Shown here piece after piece: positions 33,352 to 43,031 of a DNA stretch of 64,000 nt; the first letter of the stretch is position 1, and every line of letters starts with the position of its first letter. A program made the translations under genes and the position numbers. The stretch comes from Mycobacterium colombiense (GTDB lineage: Bacteria > Actinomycetota > Actinomycetes > Mycobacteriales > Mycobacteriaceae): positions 34,882 to 98,881 of the forward strand of contig NZ_LZKI01000047.1 in NCBI RefSeq assembly GCF_001672755.1. The letters run 5' to 3'. The notes under the pieces are model-generated. The model was not told the origin of the DNA. It worked only from the letters and a program-made list of their open reading frames with translations, and made no database searches.

Positions 33352-33657
33352 TTGACGAGCACGACTGGCACGACCGAATTCGCCGAACTGCACGACCTCA
33401 TCGGCGGGCTGCGGCGGTGCGTGAGCTCCCTGCGGGCCCGATACGGTGACAGCCCGGCCATGCGGCGCATCGTCATCGACGCCGACCGCATCATGTCCGA
33501 CGTCGACCTGCTCGACACCGACGTGTCCGAATTGGACCTGGCAGGCGCCACCGTGCAGCAGTCCGGCGACAAGATCGTCATTCCAGACACCCAGTACGAC
33601 AGCGAATTCTGGCGCGACGTCGACGACGAGGGTGTCGGCGGTCACAGCAGGTCCTGA
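33352..33657 (+). CDS. Conserved small acidic protein (Rv0250c-like)
   Basis: This 101-residue protein of unknown function starts at TTG 33352, with GAGGAGATCCG just before it. It is predicted to be mostly helical in the first 60 residues (FAELHDLIGGLRRCVSSLRA), with an acidic second half (SDVDLLDTDVSELDL; SEFWRDVDDEG). It lies between the divergent lyase gene and the succinate dehydrogenase operon, in the same place as Rv0250c, and is followed by a strong terminator, so it is a separate unit from the sdh genes. Confidence 0.7.
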   Translation: MTSTTGTTEFAELHDLIGGLRRCVSSLRARYGDSPAMRRIVIDADRIMSDVDLLDTDVSELDLAGATVQQSGDKIVIPDTQYDSEFWRDVDDEGVGGHSRS

Positions 33658-33664
33658 ACAACCC

Positions 33665-33688
33665 AAGCCCCCCAGAAAAGGGGGGCTT
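33665..33688 (+). terminator. Intrinsic-type terminator after the Rv0250c-like gene
   Basis: AAGCCCCCC-AGAAAA-GGGGGGCTT is a perfect 9-bp stem with a 6-nt loop, followed by TGTATCTGTGT. It separates the small gene from the sdh operon starting at 33739. Confidence 0.75.
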
Positions 33689-33738
33689 GTATCTGTGTAC
33701 CCTTCGACCTACAGCCCGTTCGAAGAGGAACACACTAA

Positions 33739-34566
33739 ATGAGCGCACCTACGGCGAACCGTCCTGCGTCCGGTGTCTTTTCACCCACGCGCGCCCGTAT
33801 TCAGCAACGCACCCTGCGCACCGACCGGTGGTGGATGTCGCCGCTGCGAATCGATCTCGGCTTCGCCGCATTCATTATTTATGCGACAGCGCGGGCGTTC
33901 CAACAGAATTACTTCTTCGTCCCCAAATACCACTACCTGACGCCGTTCTACTCCCCCTGCGTGAGCAAGGGTTGCGGTGAGGCCGGCGACATCTGGCCGC
34001 AGTTCCTGCCGGACGTGTGGTGGCTGCCGTACGCGGCCCTGTCGCTGCCGTTCCTGCTGCTGTTCCGGTTGACCTGCTACTACTACCGCGGCGCCTACTA
34101 CCGCACGGTGTGGCAGTCGCCCAGCGCCTGCGCGGTGGCCGAGCCCCGCGTGCACTACAGCGGCGAGACGAAGTTCCCGCTGATCATCCAGAACACGCAC
34201 CGCTACTTCTTCTACATCGCCGGCATCATCTCGGTGATCAACACCTACGACGCCATCGTCGCATTCCACTCCGACAGCGGACCCGGTGGATTCGGCTTCG
34301 GGCTGGGCAATCTGATCCTGCTCGGCAACGTCATCATGCTGTGGGTCTACACGCTGTCCTGCCACTCCTGCCGGCACGTGACCGGCGGCCGGCTCAAGCA
34401 CTTCTCCAAGCACCCTGTGCGGTACTGGATCTGGACGCAGGTCAGCGTCATCAACACCAGGCACAAGCTGTACGCGTGGATCACGCTGGGCACCCTGATG
34501 CTCACCGACTTCTACGTCGCGCTGGTTGCCAGCGGCACCATTCCTGACCTGAGATTTGTTGGCTGA
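33739..34566 (+). CDS. Succinate dehydrogenase membrane subunit (Rv0249c-like)
   Basis: This 275-residue membrane protein is the anchor of the Sdh1-type complex. About five hydrophobic segments can be read: IDLGFAAFIIYATARAF (around 38-54), WLPYAALSLPFLLLFRLTCY (95-114), YFFYIAGIISVINTYDAIVA (155-174), LGNLILLGNVIMLWVYTLSC (189-208) and YAWITLGTLMLTDFYVALVA (244-263). Conserved His/Cys residues occur in NTHRYFF and LSCHSCRHV, the latter possibly cofactor-related. It passes electrons from SdhB to quinone. It is the first gene of the operon, 44 bp upstream of sdhA, and follows the terminator at 33665. Confidence 0.85.
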   Translation: MSAPTANRPASGVFSPTRARIQQRTLRTDRWWMSPLRIDLGFAAFIIYATARAFQQNYFFVPKYHYLTPFYSPCVSKGCGEAGDIWPQFLPDVWWLPYAALSLPFLLLFRLTCYYYRGAYYRTVWQSPSACAVAEPRVHYSGETKFPLIIQNTHRYFFYIAGIISVINTYDAIVAFHSDSGPGGFGFGLGNLILLGNVIMLWVYTLSCHSCRHVTGGRLKHFSKHPVRYWIWTQVSVINTRHKLYAWITLGTLMLTDFYVALVASGTIPDLRFVG

Positions 34567-34610
34567 CAAGCCATCTCGACATAAATCAGAATTTAGCTAG
34601 CGAGGGTTTC

Positions 34611-36530
34611 ATGGTTGAAATCGAGCGGCACACGTACGACGTGGTCGTGATCGGTGCCGGCGGCGCCGGACTGCGTGCGGTTATCGAAGCGCGCGAACGG
34701 GGTCTGCGGGTCGCGGTGGTGTGCAAGTCCCTGTTCGGTAAGGCCCACACGGTAATGGCCGAGGGTGGCTGCGCGGCGTCCATGGGCAACACCAACCCGA
34801 AGGACAACTGGAAGACCCACTTCGGCGACACGATGCGCGGTGGGAAATTCCTCAACAACTGGCGCATGGCCGAACTGCACGCCAAGGAAGCACCGGACCG
34901 CGTCTGGGAGCTGGAAACCTATGGCGCGCTGTTCGATCGCCTCAAGGACGGCAAGATCAGCCAGCGCAACTTCGGCGGGCACACCTACCCGCGGCTGGCC
35001 CACGTCGGTGACCGCACCGGCCTGGAGCTGATCCGCACCATGCAGCAGAAGATCGTCTCGCTGCAGCAAGAGGACTACGCCGAGCTCGGCGACTACGAGG
35101 CCCGCATCCGGGTGTTCGCCGAAACCACCATCACCGAGCTGATCAAGGACGGCGACGCGATCGCCGGGGCGTTCGGCTACATCCGCGAAAGCGGGAACTT
35201 CATCTTGTTCGAGGCGCCCGCGGTGGTGCTGGCCACCGGCGGGATCGGCAAGTCGTTCAAGGTCACCTCGAACTCCTGGGAGTACACCGGCGACGGCCAC
35301 GCCCTGGCCCTGCGGGCGGGCGCGTCGCTGATCAACATGGAGTTCGTCCAGTTCCACCCGACGGGCATGGTGTGGCCGCCGAGTGTGAAGGGGATCCTGG
35401 TCACCGAGGGTGTCCGCGGTGACGGCGGGGTGCTGAAGAACTCCGACGACAAGCGGTTCATGTTCGACTACATACCGTCGGTGTTCAAAGGGCAGTACGC
35501 CGAGTCCGAGCAAGAAGCCGACCAGTGGCTCAAGGACAACGACTCGGCCCGCCGCACTCCGGACCTGCTGCCGCGCGACGAGGTCGCGCGCGCGATCAAC
35601 TCGGAGGTCAAGGCCGGCCGGGGCAGCCCACACGGTGGCGTCTTCCTGGACATCGCGTCGCGGCTGACGCCGGCGGAGATCAACCGTCGCCTGCCGTCGA
35701 TGTACCACCAGTTCAAGGAGCTGGCCGGGGTCGACATCACCAAGGAGCCGATGGAGGTCGGGCCGACCTGCCACTACGTGATGGGCGGCGTCGAGGTGGA
35801 CGCCGACACCGGAGCGGCCACCGTTCCCGGGCTCTTCGCCGCCGGCGAATGCTCCGGCGGTATGCACGGCTCGAACCGGCTCGGCGGCAACTCGCTGTCG
35901 GACCTGCTGGTCTTCGGCCGGCGGGCCGGGCTGGGCGCGGCCGACTACGTGCGGGCCCTGAGCAGCCGCCCGACGATCGCCGACGGCGCCGTCGACTCGG
36001 CGGCGAAGCGGGCGCTGTCCCCCTTCGAGGCGCCGGCCAGCGGCACACCGGAGAACCCGTACACCCTGCAGCTGGAACTGCAGCAGTCGATGAACGACCT
36101 GGTCGGCATCATCCGCAACGCCGACGAAGTCGCGGAGGCCCTGGCGCGGCTGGACAAGCTGCGTGAGCGGTTCAAGAACCTCCACGTCGAGGGGCAGCGC
36201 CGGTACAACCCGGGCTGGAACCTGGCCATCGACCTGCGCAACATGCTGCTGGTCAGCGAGTGCGTCGCGAAGGCCGCGCTGCAGCGCACCGAGAGCCGCG
36301 GCGGACACACCCGCGACGACCACCCGGCGATGGACTCGTCGTGGCGCAAGGTGCTGCTGGTCTGCGAGGCGGCCGGCGGCGGCGACGAGGTGATCCCCGA
36401 CATCACCATCACGAAGAAGGATCAGACTCCGATGCGGCCCGATCTGCTGGAGCTGTTTGAAATCGGTGAGCTGGAGAAGTACTACACCGACGAAGAACTC
36501 GCCGGGCACCCAGGACGGAGTGGCAAATGA
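34611..36530 (+). CDS. sdhA: Succinate dehydrogenase flavoprotein subunit
   Basis: This 639-residue flavoprotein oxidises succinate to fumarate. The FAD-binding glycine motif VVVIGAGGAGLRA lies at residues 11-23. H46 in KAHTVMAEGG is at the place of the covalently FAD-linked His of E. coli SdhA. The substrate-site segments (GPTCHYVMGGVEVD near 383; GSNRLGGNSLSDLL near 420) are intact, and the C-terminal helical domain contains ERFKNLHVEGQRRYNPGWN. It corresponds to Rv0248c. ATG 34611 has GAGGG upstream, and the stop overlaps the sdhB start by 4 bp. Confidence 0.93.
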   Translation: MVEIERHTYDVVVIGAGGAGLRAVIEARERGLRVAVVCKSLFGKAHTVMAEGGCAASMGNTNPKDNWKTHFGDTMRGGKFLNNWRMAELHAKEAPDRVWELETYGALFDRLKDGKISQRNFGGHTYPRLAHVGDRTGLELIRTMQQKIVSLQQEDYAELGDYEARIRVFAETTITELIKDGDAIAGAFGYIRESGNFILFEAPAVVLATGGIGKSFKVTSNSWEYTGDGHALALRAGASLINMEFVQFHPTGMVWPPSVKGILVTEGVRGDGGVLKNSDDKRFMFDYIPSVFKGQYAESEQEADQWLKDNDSARRTPDLLPRDEVARAINSEVKAGRGSPHGGVFLDIASRLTPAEINRRLPSMYHQFKELAGVDITKEPMEVGPTCHYVMGGVEVDADTGAATVPGLFAAGECSGGMHGSNRLGGNSLSDLLVFGRRAGLGAADYVRALSSRPTIADGAVDSAAKRALSPFEAPASGTPENPYTLQLELQQSMNDLVGIIRNADEVAEALARLDKLRERFKNLHVEGQRRYNPGWNLAIDLRNMLLVSECVAKAALQRTESRGGHTRDDHPAMDSSWRKVLLVCEAAGGGDEVIPDITITKKDQTPMRPDLLELFEIGELEKYYTDEELAGHPGRSGK

Positions 36531-37273
36531 CCTACAACGCGACGCTGCGGGTGTGGCGGGGCGACGACGCCGACGGCGCTCTGCAGGACTTCACGGTCGA
36601 GGTCAACGAGGGCGAGGTCGTGCTCGACATCATCCATCGCCTGCAGCAGACCCAGACGCCGGACCTGGCCGTCCGGTGGAACTGCAAGGCGGGCAAGTGC
36701 GGCTCCTGCTCGGCGGAGATCAACGGCAAGCCGCGGCTGCTCTGCATGACCCGGATGTCCACCTTCGCCGAGGACGAGGTCGTCACCGTCACGCCGCTGC
36801 GGACGTTCCCGGTGATCCGTGACCTGGTCACCGACGTCTCGTTCAACTACGAAAAGGCCCGCGAGATCCCGTCTTTCGCGCCGCCCAAGGATCTGCAACC
36901 GGGCGAGTACCGGATGGCGCAGGAGGACGTGCAGCGTTCCCAGGAATTCCGCAAGTGCATCGAGTGCTTCCTGTGCCAGAACGTGTGCCACGTGGTCCGC
37001 GACCACGAGGAGAACAAGAAGGCGTTCGCCGGCCCCCGCTTCCTGATGCGGATCGCCGAGCTGGAGATGCACCCGCTGGACACCCGCGACCGGCGCAACG
37101 ACGCTCAGGACGAGCACGGCCTGGGCTACTGCAACATCACCAAGTGCTGCACCGAGGTCTGCCCGGAGAACATCAAGATCACCGACAACGCGCTGATCCC
37201 GATGAAAGAGCGGGTCGCCGACCGCAAGTACGACCCGGTGGTGTGGCTCGGTAACAAGCTGTTCCGTCGCTGA
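36527..37273 (+). CDS. sdhB: Succinate dehydrogenase iron-sulfur subunit
   Basis: This 248-residue protein carries the electron relay of the SDH complex. The [2Fe-2S] site is C53, C58, C61 and C73. Two further clusters are ligated from the region CIECFLCQNVC (C144, C147, C150, C154) and CNITKCCTEVCP (C202, C207, C208, C212). Length equals that of Rv0247c. It overlaps sdhA in an ATGA junction and is the last gene of the operon. The MFS gene that follows in M. tuberculosis (Rv0246) is missing. Confidence 0.93.
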   Translation: MTYNATLRVWRGDDADGALQDFTVEVNEGEVVLDIIHRLQQTQTPDLAVRWNCKAGKCGSCSAEINGKPRLLCMTRMSTFAEDEVVTVTPLRTFPVIRDLVTDVSFNYEKAREIPSFAPPKDLQPGEYRMAQEDVQRSQEFRKCIECFLCQNVCHVVRDHEENKKAFAGPRFLMRIAELEMHPLDTRDRRNDAQDEHGLGYCNITKCCTEVCPENIKITDNALIPMKERVADRKYDPVVWLGNKLFRR

Positions 37274-37402
37274 ACTCCGCGCCGCGGTAATCCGGGCCGA
37301 TCCCGTCATGGCACGTTAGGCCGTCGCGGTACCCGGGTAACCACACTGCATCCTGTCGGGCCGCCCCGTGCGGCCAGCTACTCACGACCGGAAAGGCAGT
37401 TC

Positions 37403-37567
37403 ATGGAACACATGCGAGAAACCGCCAGTATCAACAACATTCGCACCGCTATTCGGCAGCTTTCGGTGCGCGCTCAGCTCGCAAACAAAGAAGGCCGGTA
37501 CAGCGATGCCGCCGAACTCGAGAGCCGCATCCAGGGCTTTCGGGACGAGCTGAGCCACCGGCCCTAG
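37403..37567 (+). CDS. Small helical protein, 54 residues
   Basis: ATG 37403 is preceded by GGAAAGGCAGTTC and opens a 54-residue frame: it starts MEHMRETASINNIRTAIRQL and ends GFRDELSHRP. The middle (SVRAQLANKEGRYSDAAELE, then SRIQG) is strongly heptad-like and predicted to be a helical hairpin or coiled coil, with codon use similar to real genes. No function is known to me. It lies between sdhB and the convergent flavin reductase gene. Confidence 0.55.
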   Translation: MEHMRETASINNIRTAIRQLSVRAQLANKEGRYSDAAELESRIQGFRDELSHRP

Positions 37568-37587
37568 CCGGTCGACCGCCGAGGCGA

Positions 37588-38091
<504 letters not shown>

Positions 38092-38159
38092 CTAGAGCCG
38101 GAGACGGGATTTATCGGAAACGACCCTACCCGGCGTCGGTCACCACGGCGCGGCCACCC

Positions 38160-39185
38160 TTACCCATTTTCTAAGCGTTCTGCCGAATAACCGTGCGCCG
38201 CGGCCACATCCGGATGGGCCCGCAGCCTGCTCTTCCAGGCGTTGCGACCGTAGACCGCGAAGATCGGATCCGAGGGATCGTCCACGCGCTGCGCGCGTGC
38301 CTCGAGCTCGTCGGGCAGCGACAGCACCGGGATCCGCGCGTCCAGGCGCGGGTTGAAGAAGAACGGCACCGAGATGCGCTCGCCCGCGGGCCCCGGCAGG
38401 TTGACCCGGTGCTCGGTGGCCCGTAGGTACCCGCGGGTGGCCACCTCCAGCAATTCGCCGATGTTGACGATGAAGGCCCCCTCGCGCGGCGGGACGTCGA
38501 TCCAGCCGTCCTCGGAGTTTCTGGCCGGCCGCACCTGCAGGCCCGTGCTGCCCGGCTCGGCCAGCAACAGGGTGAGCACCCCGGCGTCGCGGTGCGCGCC
38601 CACGCCCTGCTCGCTGGCGGCGCTGCCCGGGTAGCGGATGATCTTGATCAGCGTGGCCGGCGCCTCGGCGAAGGCCGCGTCGAACACGTCGGAGGGGCTG
38701 CCCAGCGCGGCCGCCCAGTGCCGCAGCAGGGTGCGGGCCACCGCGGACAGCGCGGCGTCCCACTCCGCGACGATCCCGGGCAGGTCCGGCAGCGCGGCCG
38801 GCCACTGGTTGGGGCCCTGCAGCCACCGATAGTCGGACTTGTCCAGCCCACCGATCGGCGGGCGTTGCGGCCCGACGTCGATCTGCTCGCGCCAATCCAC
38901 CTCCCCTCGGGTCAGCTCGCCGCCGAGCCGGGTGTAACCGCGGAAATGCGGGCTGCGCACCATCGCGACGGCGTCCTTGTCGGGTTGCGACAGCGCGAAG
39001 AGCCGGCGCGCGGCGTCCAGGACCCGCGCCACCAGGTCCGGCGGCACGCCGTGCCCGGTCAGATAGAAGAAGCCCACCTCGTGGCCGGCCTCGCGCAAAC
39101 CGTCGCGCAGGCGGGCGGAGTCGGCCCGCAGGTCCACCGTGGGCAGCTCGGAGGGCAGCGCAGTGACGCCACGCACACCGGTCAT
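38160..39185 (-). CDS. 2-oxoglutarate/Fe(II) dioxygenase (isopenicillin N synthase-like)
   Basis: This 341-residue cytosolic enzyme has the iron facial triad H198-R-D200 and H259, with R270-I-S272 for 2-oxoglutarate. The N-terminal DIOX_N domain is recognisable in LPTVDLRADSARLRDGLREA (about 14-33) and GFFYLTGHGVPPDL. Proteins of this group act on small molecules, in bacteria often of unknown identity. ATG 39185 follows no strong Shine-Dalgarno. It is co-oriented with the flavin reductase gene and divergent from fadE5, whose palindrome lies just upstream. I do not recall an M. tuberculosis gene at this position. Confidence 0.8.
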   Translation of the reverse strand: MTGVRGVTALPSELPTVDLRADSARLRDGLREAGHEVGFFYLTGHGVPPDLVARVLDAARRLFALSQPDKDAVAMVRSPHFRGYTRLGGELTRGEVDWREQIDVGPQRPPIGGLDKSDYRWLQGPNQWPAALPDLPGIVAEWDAALSAVARTLLRHWAAALGSPSDVFDAAFAEAPATLIKIIRYPGSAASEQGVGAHRDAGVLTLLLAEPGSTGLQVRPARNSEDGWIDVPPREGAFIVNIGELLEVATRGYLRATEHRVNLPGPAGERISVPFFFNPRLDARIPVLSLPDELEARAQRVDDPSDPIFAVYGRNAWKSRLRAHPDVAAAHGYSAERLENG

Positions 39186-39239
39186 GTGCGCGGCATCATC
39201 GCAGGTAAATCGGATTCCGACGGCATGACCTGCAGCTTC

Positions 39240-39251
39240 CCAACCGGTTGG
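39240..39251. promoter_or_regulatory. Palindrome in the oxygenase/fadE5 intergenic region
   Basis: CCAACCGGTTGG is a perfect 12-bp palindrome, 134 bp upstream of the fadE5 GTG. A second inverted repeat, TGGGTA-N12-TACCCA, lies at 39328-39351, closer to the gene. Both suit TetR- or GntR-type control of fadE5. Confidence 0.5.
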
Positions 39252-39385
39252 TTAATTAGGCAATGAAATCTAGCTCACATTGGCTTGCATACCGCTGACG
39301 CTAGCGATATTTTAGCGGTGTTACTGGTGGGTAACTTAGACCTAGTACCCAACCACAAGTGGCATTCTCAACGAGGAGGACCGTA

Positions 39386-41221
39386 GTGAGCCACTACAAG
39401 AGCAACGTCCGCGACCAGGCGTTCAACCTGTTCGAAGTTCTGGGCGTTGACAAGGCATTGGGCCAAGGCGAGTACAGCGATCTGGACGCCGACACGGCCC
39501 GCGAAATGTTGAACGAGATCAGCCGGCTGGCCGAAGGGCCGGTCGCGGAGTCGTTCGTCGAGGGCGACCGCAACCCGCCGGTCTTCGACCCGAAGACGCA
39601 CTCGGTGACGCTGCCGGAGTCTTTCAAGAAGTCCGTCCAGGCCGTCATCGAGGCGGGTTGGGACAAGGTCGGTCTTGACGAGGCTCTGGGTGGAGTGCCC
39701 GCGCCCAAGGCGCTGCTGTGGGCCCTGCACGAACATCTTCTGGGTGCCAATCCGGCCGTGTGGATGTACGCCGGTGGGGCGGGCTTCGCCCAGATCCTTC
39801 ACCACCTCGGCACCGAAGAGCAGAAGAAGTGGGCCGAGCTGGCCGCCGAGCGCGGCTGGGGTTCGACCATGGTGCTCACCGAGCCGGACGCCGGCTCCGA
39901 CGTGGGCGCCGGGCGCACCAAGGCGGTCCAGCAGGAGGACGGTTCCTGGCACATCGACGGTGTGAAGCGGTTCATCACCTCCGCCGACTCCGGCGACCTG
40001 TTCGAGAACATCTTCCACCTGGTGCTGGCGCGCCCCGAGGGTGCCGGACCGGGCACCAAGGGCCTGTCGCTGTTCTTCGTGCCCAAGTTCCTGTTCGACT
40101 TCGAGACCGGTGAGCTGGGCGAGCGCAACGGCGTCTACGTCACCAACGTCGAGCACAAGATGGGCCTGAAGGTATCGGCGACGTGCGAGCTGAGCTTCGG
40201 CCAGCACGACGTCCCCGCCAAGGGCTGGCTGGTCGGCGAGGTGCACAACGGCATCGCGCAGATGTTCGAGGTCATCGAGCAGGCCCGGATGATGGTCGGC
40301 ACCAAGGCCATCGCCACCCTGTCGACGGGTTACCTCAACGCGCTGGAGTACGCGAAATCTCGCGTGCAGGGCGCCGACATGACCCAGATGACCGACAAGA
40401 CCGCACCGCGGGTGACCATCACGCACCACCCGGACGTGCGCCGCTCGCTGATGACCCAGAAGGCCTACGCCGAGGGTCTGCGCGCGCTGTACCTGTTCAC
40501 GGCGACCTACCAGGACTCGGCCGTCGCCGAGGCACTGCACGGTGTGGACGCCGAGCTGGCGGTCAAGGTCAACGACCTGATGCTGCCGGTCGTCAAAGGT
40601 GTGGGTTCCGAGCAGGCGTACGCCAAGCTCACCGAGAGCCTGCAGACCTTCGGTGGGTCCGGCTTCCTGCAGGACTACCCGATCGAGCAGTACATCCGCG
40701 ACGCCAAGATCGACTCGCTCTACGAGGGCACCACCGCCATCCAGGCGCAGGACTTCTTCTTCCGCAAGATCGTCCGCGACAAGGGTGTGGCGCTGGCCCA
40801 CGTGTCCGAGCAGATCCAGAAGTTCGTCGACAGCGAGACCGGCAACGGCCGCCTGAAGACCGAGCGGGAGCTGCTGTCCAAGGCGCTGACCGACGTGCAG
40901 GCGATGGCGGCCACGCTGACCGGCTACCTGATGGCGGCGCAGGAGGACGTGACCAGCCTGTACAAGGTGGGGCTCGGTTCGGTGCGCTTCCTGATGAGCG
41001 TCGGTGACCTGGTCATCGGCTGGCTGTTGCAGCGTCAGGCGGCGGTCGCCGTGGCGGCGCTCGACGCCGGCGCCAGCGGCGAGGAGCGGTCCTTCTACGA
41101 GGGCAAGATCGCGGTGGCATCGTTCTTCGCGAAGAACTTCCTGCCGCTGCTGACCAGCACTCGTGAGGTCATCGACACGCTGGACAACGACATCATGGAG
41201 CTCGACGAGGCCGCCTTCTAG
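39386..41221 (+). CDS. fadE5: Acyl-CoA dehydrogenase FadE5
   Basis: This 611-residue enzyme equals FadE5 (Rv0244c) in length and catalyses the first step of beta-oxidation over a wide chain-length range. The FAD/substrate region has [15 protein letters not shown] (162-176) and [13 protein letters not shown]. The catalytic Glu is E447 in [13 protein letters not shown]. The N-terminal extension [20 protein letters not shown] and the long C-terminal helical domain are typical of this large ACAD group. GTG 39386 has GAGGAGGACCGTA upstream. It converges with fadA2 across two strong hairpins and is divergent from the dioxygenase gene. Confidence 0.95.
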   Translation: MSHYKSNVRDQAFNLFEVLGVDKALGQGEYSDLDADTAREMLNEISRLAEGPVAESFVEGDRNPPVFDPKTHSVTLPESFKKSVQAVIEAGWDKVGLDEALGGVPAPKALLWALHEHLLGANPAVWMYAGGAGFAQILHHLGTEEQKKWAELAAERGWGSTMVLTEPDAGSDVGAGRTKAVQQEDGSWHIDGVKRFITSADSGDLFENIFHLVLARPEGAGPGTKGLSLFFVPKFLFDFETGELGERNGVYVTNVEHKMGLKVSATCELSFGQHDVPAKGWLVGEVHNGIAQMFEVIEQARMMVGTKAIATLSTGYLNALEYAKSRVQGADMTQMTDKTAPRVTITHHPDVRRSLMTQKAYAEGLRALYLFTATYQDSAVAEALHGVDAELAVKVNDLMLPVVKGVGSEQAYAKLTESLQTFGGSGFLQDYPIEQYIRDAKIDSLYEGTTAIQAQDFFFRKIVRDKGVALAHVSEQIQKFVDSETGNGRLKTERELLSKALTDVQAMAATLTGYLMAAQEDVTSLYKVGLGSVRFLMSVGDLVIGWLLQRQAAVAVAALDAGASGEERSFYEGKIAVASFFAKNFLPLLTSTREVIDTLDNDIMELDEAAF

Positions 41222-41242
41222 GCCGACGCGAACGACACGCGC

Positions 41243-41276
41243 AGATCCCCCGCTTCGTCCGCGAAGCGGGGGATCT
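41243..41276. terminator. Terminator hairpin after fadE5
   Basis: AGATCCCCCGCTTCG and its exact complement form a 15-bp stem around a TCCG tetraloop, 22 bp after the fadE5 stop. No T-tract follows, as is common in mycobacteria. Confidence 0.8.
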
Positions 41277-41315
41277 GTCGCTTGGCCAGGCCGCAGAAAA
41301 GCGCTGGTAGGCAGC

Positions 41316-41359
41316 AAAAAGGCCGCCGCTGGATCCCCTCACTCCAGCGGCGGCCCTTT
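41316..41359. terminator. Bidirectional intrinsic terminator
   Basis: GGCCGCCGCTGGA and its exact complement make a 13-bp stem around a 9-nt loop (41321-41355). It is flanked by AAAAA on the left and CTTTT on the right, so it would work in both directions for fadE5 and fadA2. Confidence 0.85.
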
Positions 41360-41544
41360 TCGTACGCCGATCCGTCGAGACGGACCAACGCTCGCATTCG
41401 GGGGATGCCCCGTATTGCCGTCGGGGTCGGGGGGTCAGACCACAACACGGGGCCATCCGGTGGGTCGGATACCCGCACCCCCATCTGACTAACCAGATGT
41501 GACTCAACTCATCGAGCCACCAGGGGCGACGCGCGGACGACCCG

Positions 41545-42879
41545 TCAGGCTTCCAGGATCGCGGCGACGCCCTGGCCGCCGGCCGCGCAGATCGAGACCA
41601 GGGCACGCACGGTGCCGTCGCCCTTCTGCTCGGCCTTGCGCTGGGCGAGCTGCTTGGCCGCCTGGGCCAGAATCCGCCCGCCGGTGGCCGCGAACGGGTG
41701 GCCCGCGGCCAGCGAGGACCCGTTGACGTTGAGCTTCGACCGGTCGATCGAGCCCAGCGCGGCGTCCAGGCCGAGCCGCTCCTTGCAGTACTCCTCGGAC
41801 TCCCACGCCTGCAGGTGACACAGCACCACCGACGCGAAGGCCTCGTGGATCTCGTAGAAGTCGAAGTCCTGCAGGCTCAGGCCGTTGCGGGCGAGCAGCC
41901 GCGGCACCGCGTAGGTCGGGGCCATCAGCAGGCCGTCGCGCCCGTTCACGTAGTCGACCGCCGCGGTCTCCGAATCCACCAGGTAGGCCAGCGGCGTCAA
42001 CGAATGAGCGGCCGCCCACTCGTCGGTGGCCAGCAGCGCCACCGACGCGCCATCGGTCAGCGGAGTCGAGTTACCGGCGGTCATCGTCGCGTCGCCGGCC
42101 TTCACGCCGAACACCGGACGCAGCTTGGCCAGCTTCTCCGCCGACGAGTCCGCGCGCAGGTTGTCGTCGCGGTACAGCCCCAAGAACGGGGTGACCAGGT
42201 CGTCGAAGAAGCCGCGGTCGTAGGCGGCGGCCATGTTGCGGTGGCTGGCCGCGGCCAGCTCGTCCTGGGCCACCCGGGCGATGCCCATCTTCTTGGCGGT
42301 GAGCGCCTGGTGCTCCCCCATCGACAGCCCGGTGCGGGGTTCGCTGTTGACCGGGATCTCGACACCCAGGGTCGCGGGCAGCGTGCCGACCAGCTTCAGC
42401 CGCTGCACGTTGGACTTGGCCCGGCGCAGCTTGAGCAGCGTGCGGCGCAGGTTGTCGCCCAGACCGATCGGGGCGTCCGAGGTGGTGTCCACGCCGCCGG
42501 CGGCGGCCACCTCGTAGCGTCCGGCCGCGATGCCCTCGGCGGCGGCGACGGCCGCCTGCAGCCCGGTCCCGCAGGCCTGCTGCAGGTCGAACGCGGGCGT
42601 GTAGGAGGACAGCTGCGAGCCGAGCACGCACTCGCGCGTCAGGTTGAAGTCGCGGCTGTGCTTGAGCACGGCGCCGCCGACCACCACGCCCAGCCGTTCG
42701 CCGGCCAGCCCGAAGCGATCCACCAGCCCGCCCAGTGCGGCGGTGAACATGTCCTGGTTGGACGCCTCCGCGTAGGCGCCGTCCGACCGGGCGAACGGGA
42801 TGCGGTTGCCGCCCAGGACGGCCACGCGCCGACGCTCGGAACTGCGCTGTTTGCTTGCCTCAGAGCTTGCAGGGGCCAC
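41545..42879 (-). CDS. fadA2: Acetyl-CoA acyltransferase (thiolase) FadA2
   Basis: This 444-residue thiolase (Rv0243, about 440) cleaves 3-ketoacyl-CoA in the last beta-oxidation step. The acyl-accepting Cys is C103 in DLQQACGTGLQ. The catalytic His is in NVNGSSLAAGHPFAATGGR near residue 390, and the second Cys in CAAGGQG near 430. GTG 42879 is used, with GAGAAGAATA upstream. It is divergent from fabG4, with a perfect palindrome between, and converges with fadE5 over terminators. Confidence 0.93.
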   Translation of the reverse strand: MAPASSEASKQRSSERRRVAVLGGNRIPFARSDGAYAEASNQDMFTAALGGLVDRFGLAGERLGVVVGGAVLKHSRDFNLTRECVLGSQLSSYTPAFDLQQACGTGLQAAVAAAEGIAAGRYEVAAAGGVDTTSDAPIGLGDNLRRTLLKLRRAKSNVQRLKLVGTLPATLGVEIPVNSEPRTGLSMGEHQALTAKKMGIARVAQDELAAASHRNMAAAYDRGFFDDLVTPFLGLYRDDNLRADSSAEKLAKLRPVFGVKAGDATMTAGNSTPLTDGASVALLATDEWAAAHSLTPLAYLVDSETAAVDYVNGRDGLLMAPTYAVPRLLARNGLSLQDFDFYEIHEAFASVVLCHLQAWESEEYCKERLGLDAALGSIDRSKLNVNGSSLAAGHPFAATGGRILAQAAKQLAQRKAEQKGDGTVRALVSICAAGGQGVAAILEA

Positions 42880-42949
42880 TATTCTTCTCCGTGTTTCTGC
42901 GGTCTATCGGTTGGGGAATCGCCCGTCTGGGGCCATACTACCCACTGTT

Positions 42950-42965
42950 CTTACTCTGCAGTAAG
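42950..42965. promoter_or_regulatory. Palindrome between fadA2 and fabG4
   Basis: CTTACT-CTGC-AGTAAG is a perfect inverted repeat in the 152-bp divergent gap, 66 bp before fabG4 and 70 bp before fadA2. It probably is the operator of a shared repressor; the TetR encoded at 46634 is one candidate. Confidence 0.55.
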
Positions 42966-43031
42966 TTCGTCCCCGATACGGTTGTGCTGTAGGCATACCC
43001 CGACTTCGCAAGAACATGAAAGGTAGCTCCG

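Larger units (their letters stand above)
41222..41544. other. Convergent intergenic region with two strong hairpins
   Basis: No gene is visible in these 323 bp between convergent fadE5 and fadA2. Two near-perfect hairpins, annotated separately, occupy the first half. The second half has no evident feature. Confidence 0.6.

Noticed and set aside
41222..41544. Small genes between fadE5 and fadA2
   Set aside because: The open frames there are Arg-rich shadows over the two terminator hairpins, without ribosome sites.
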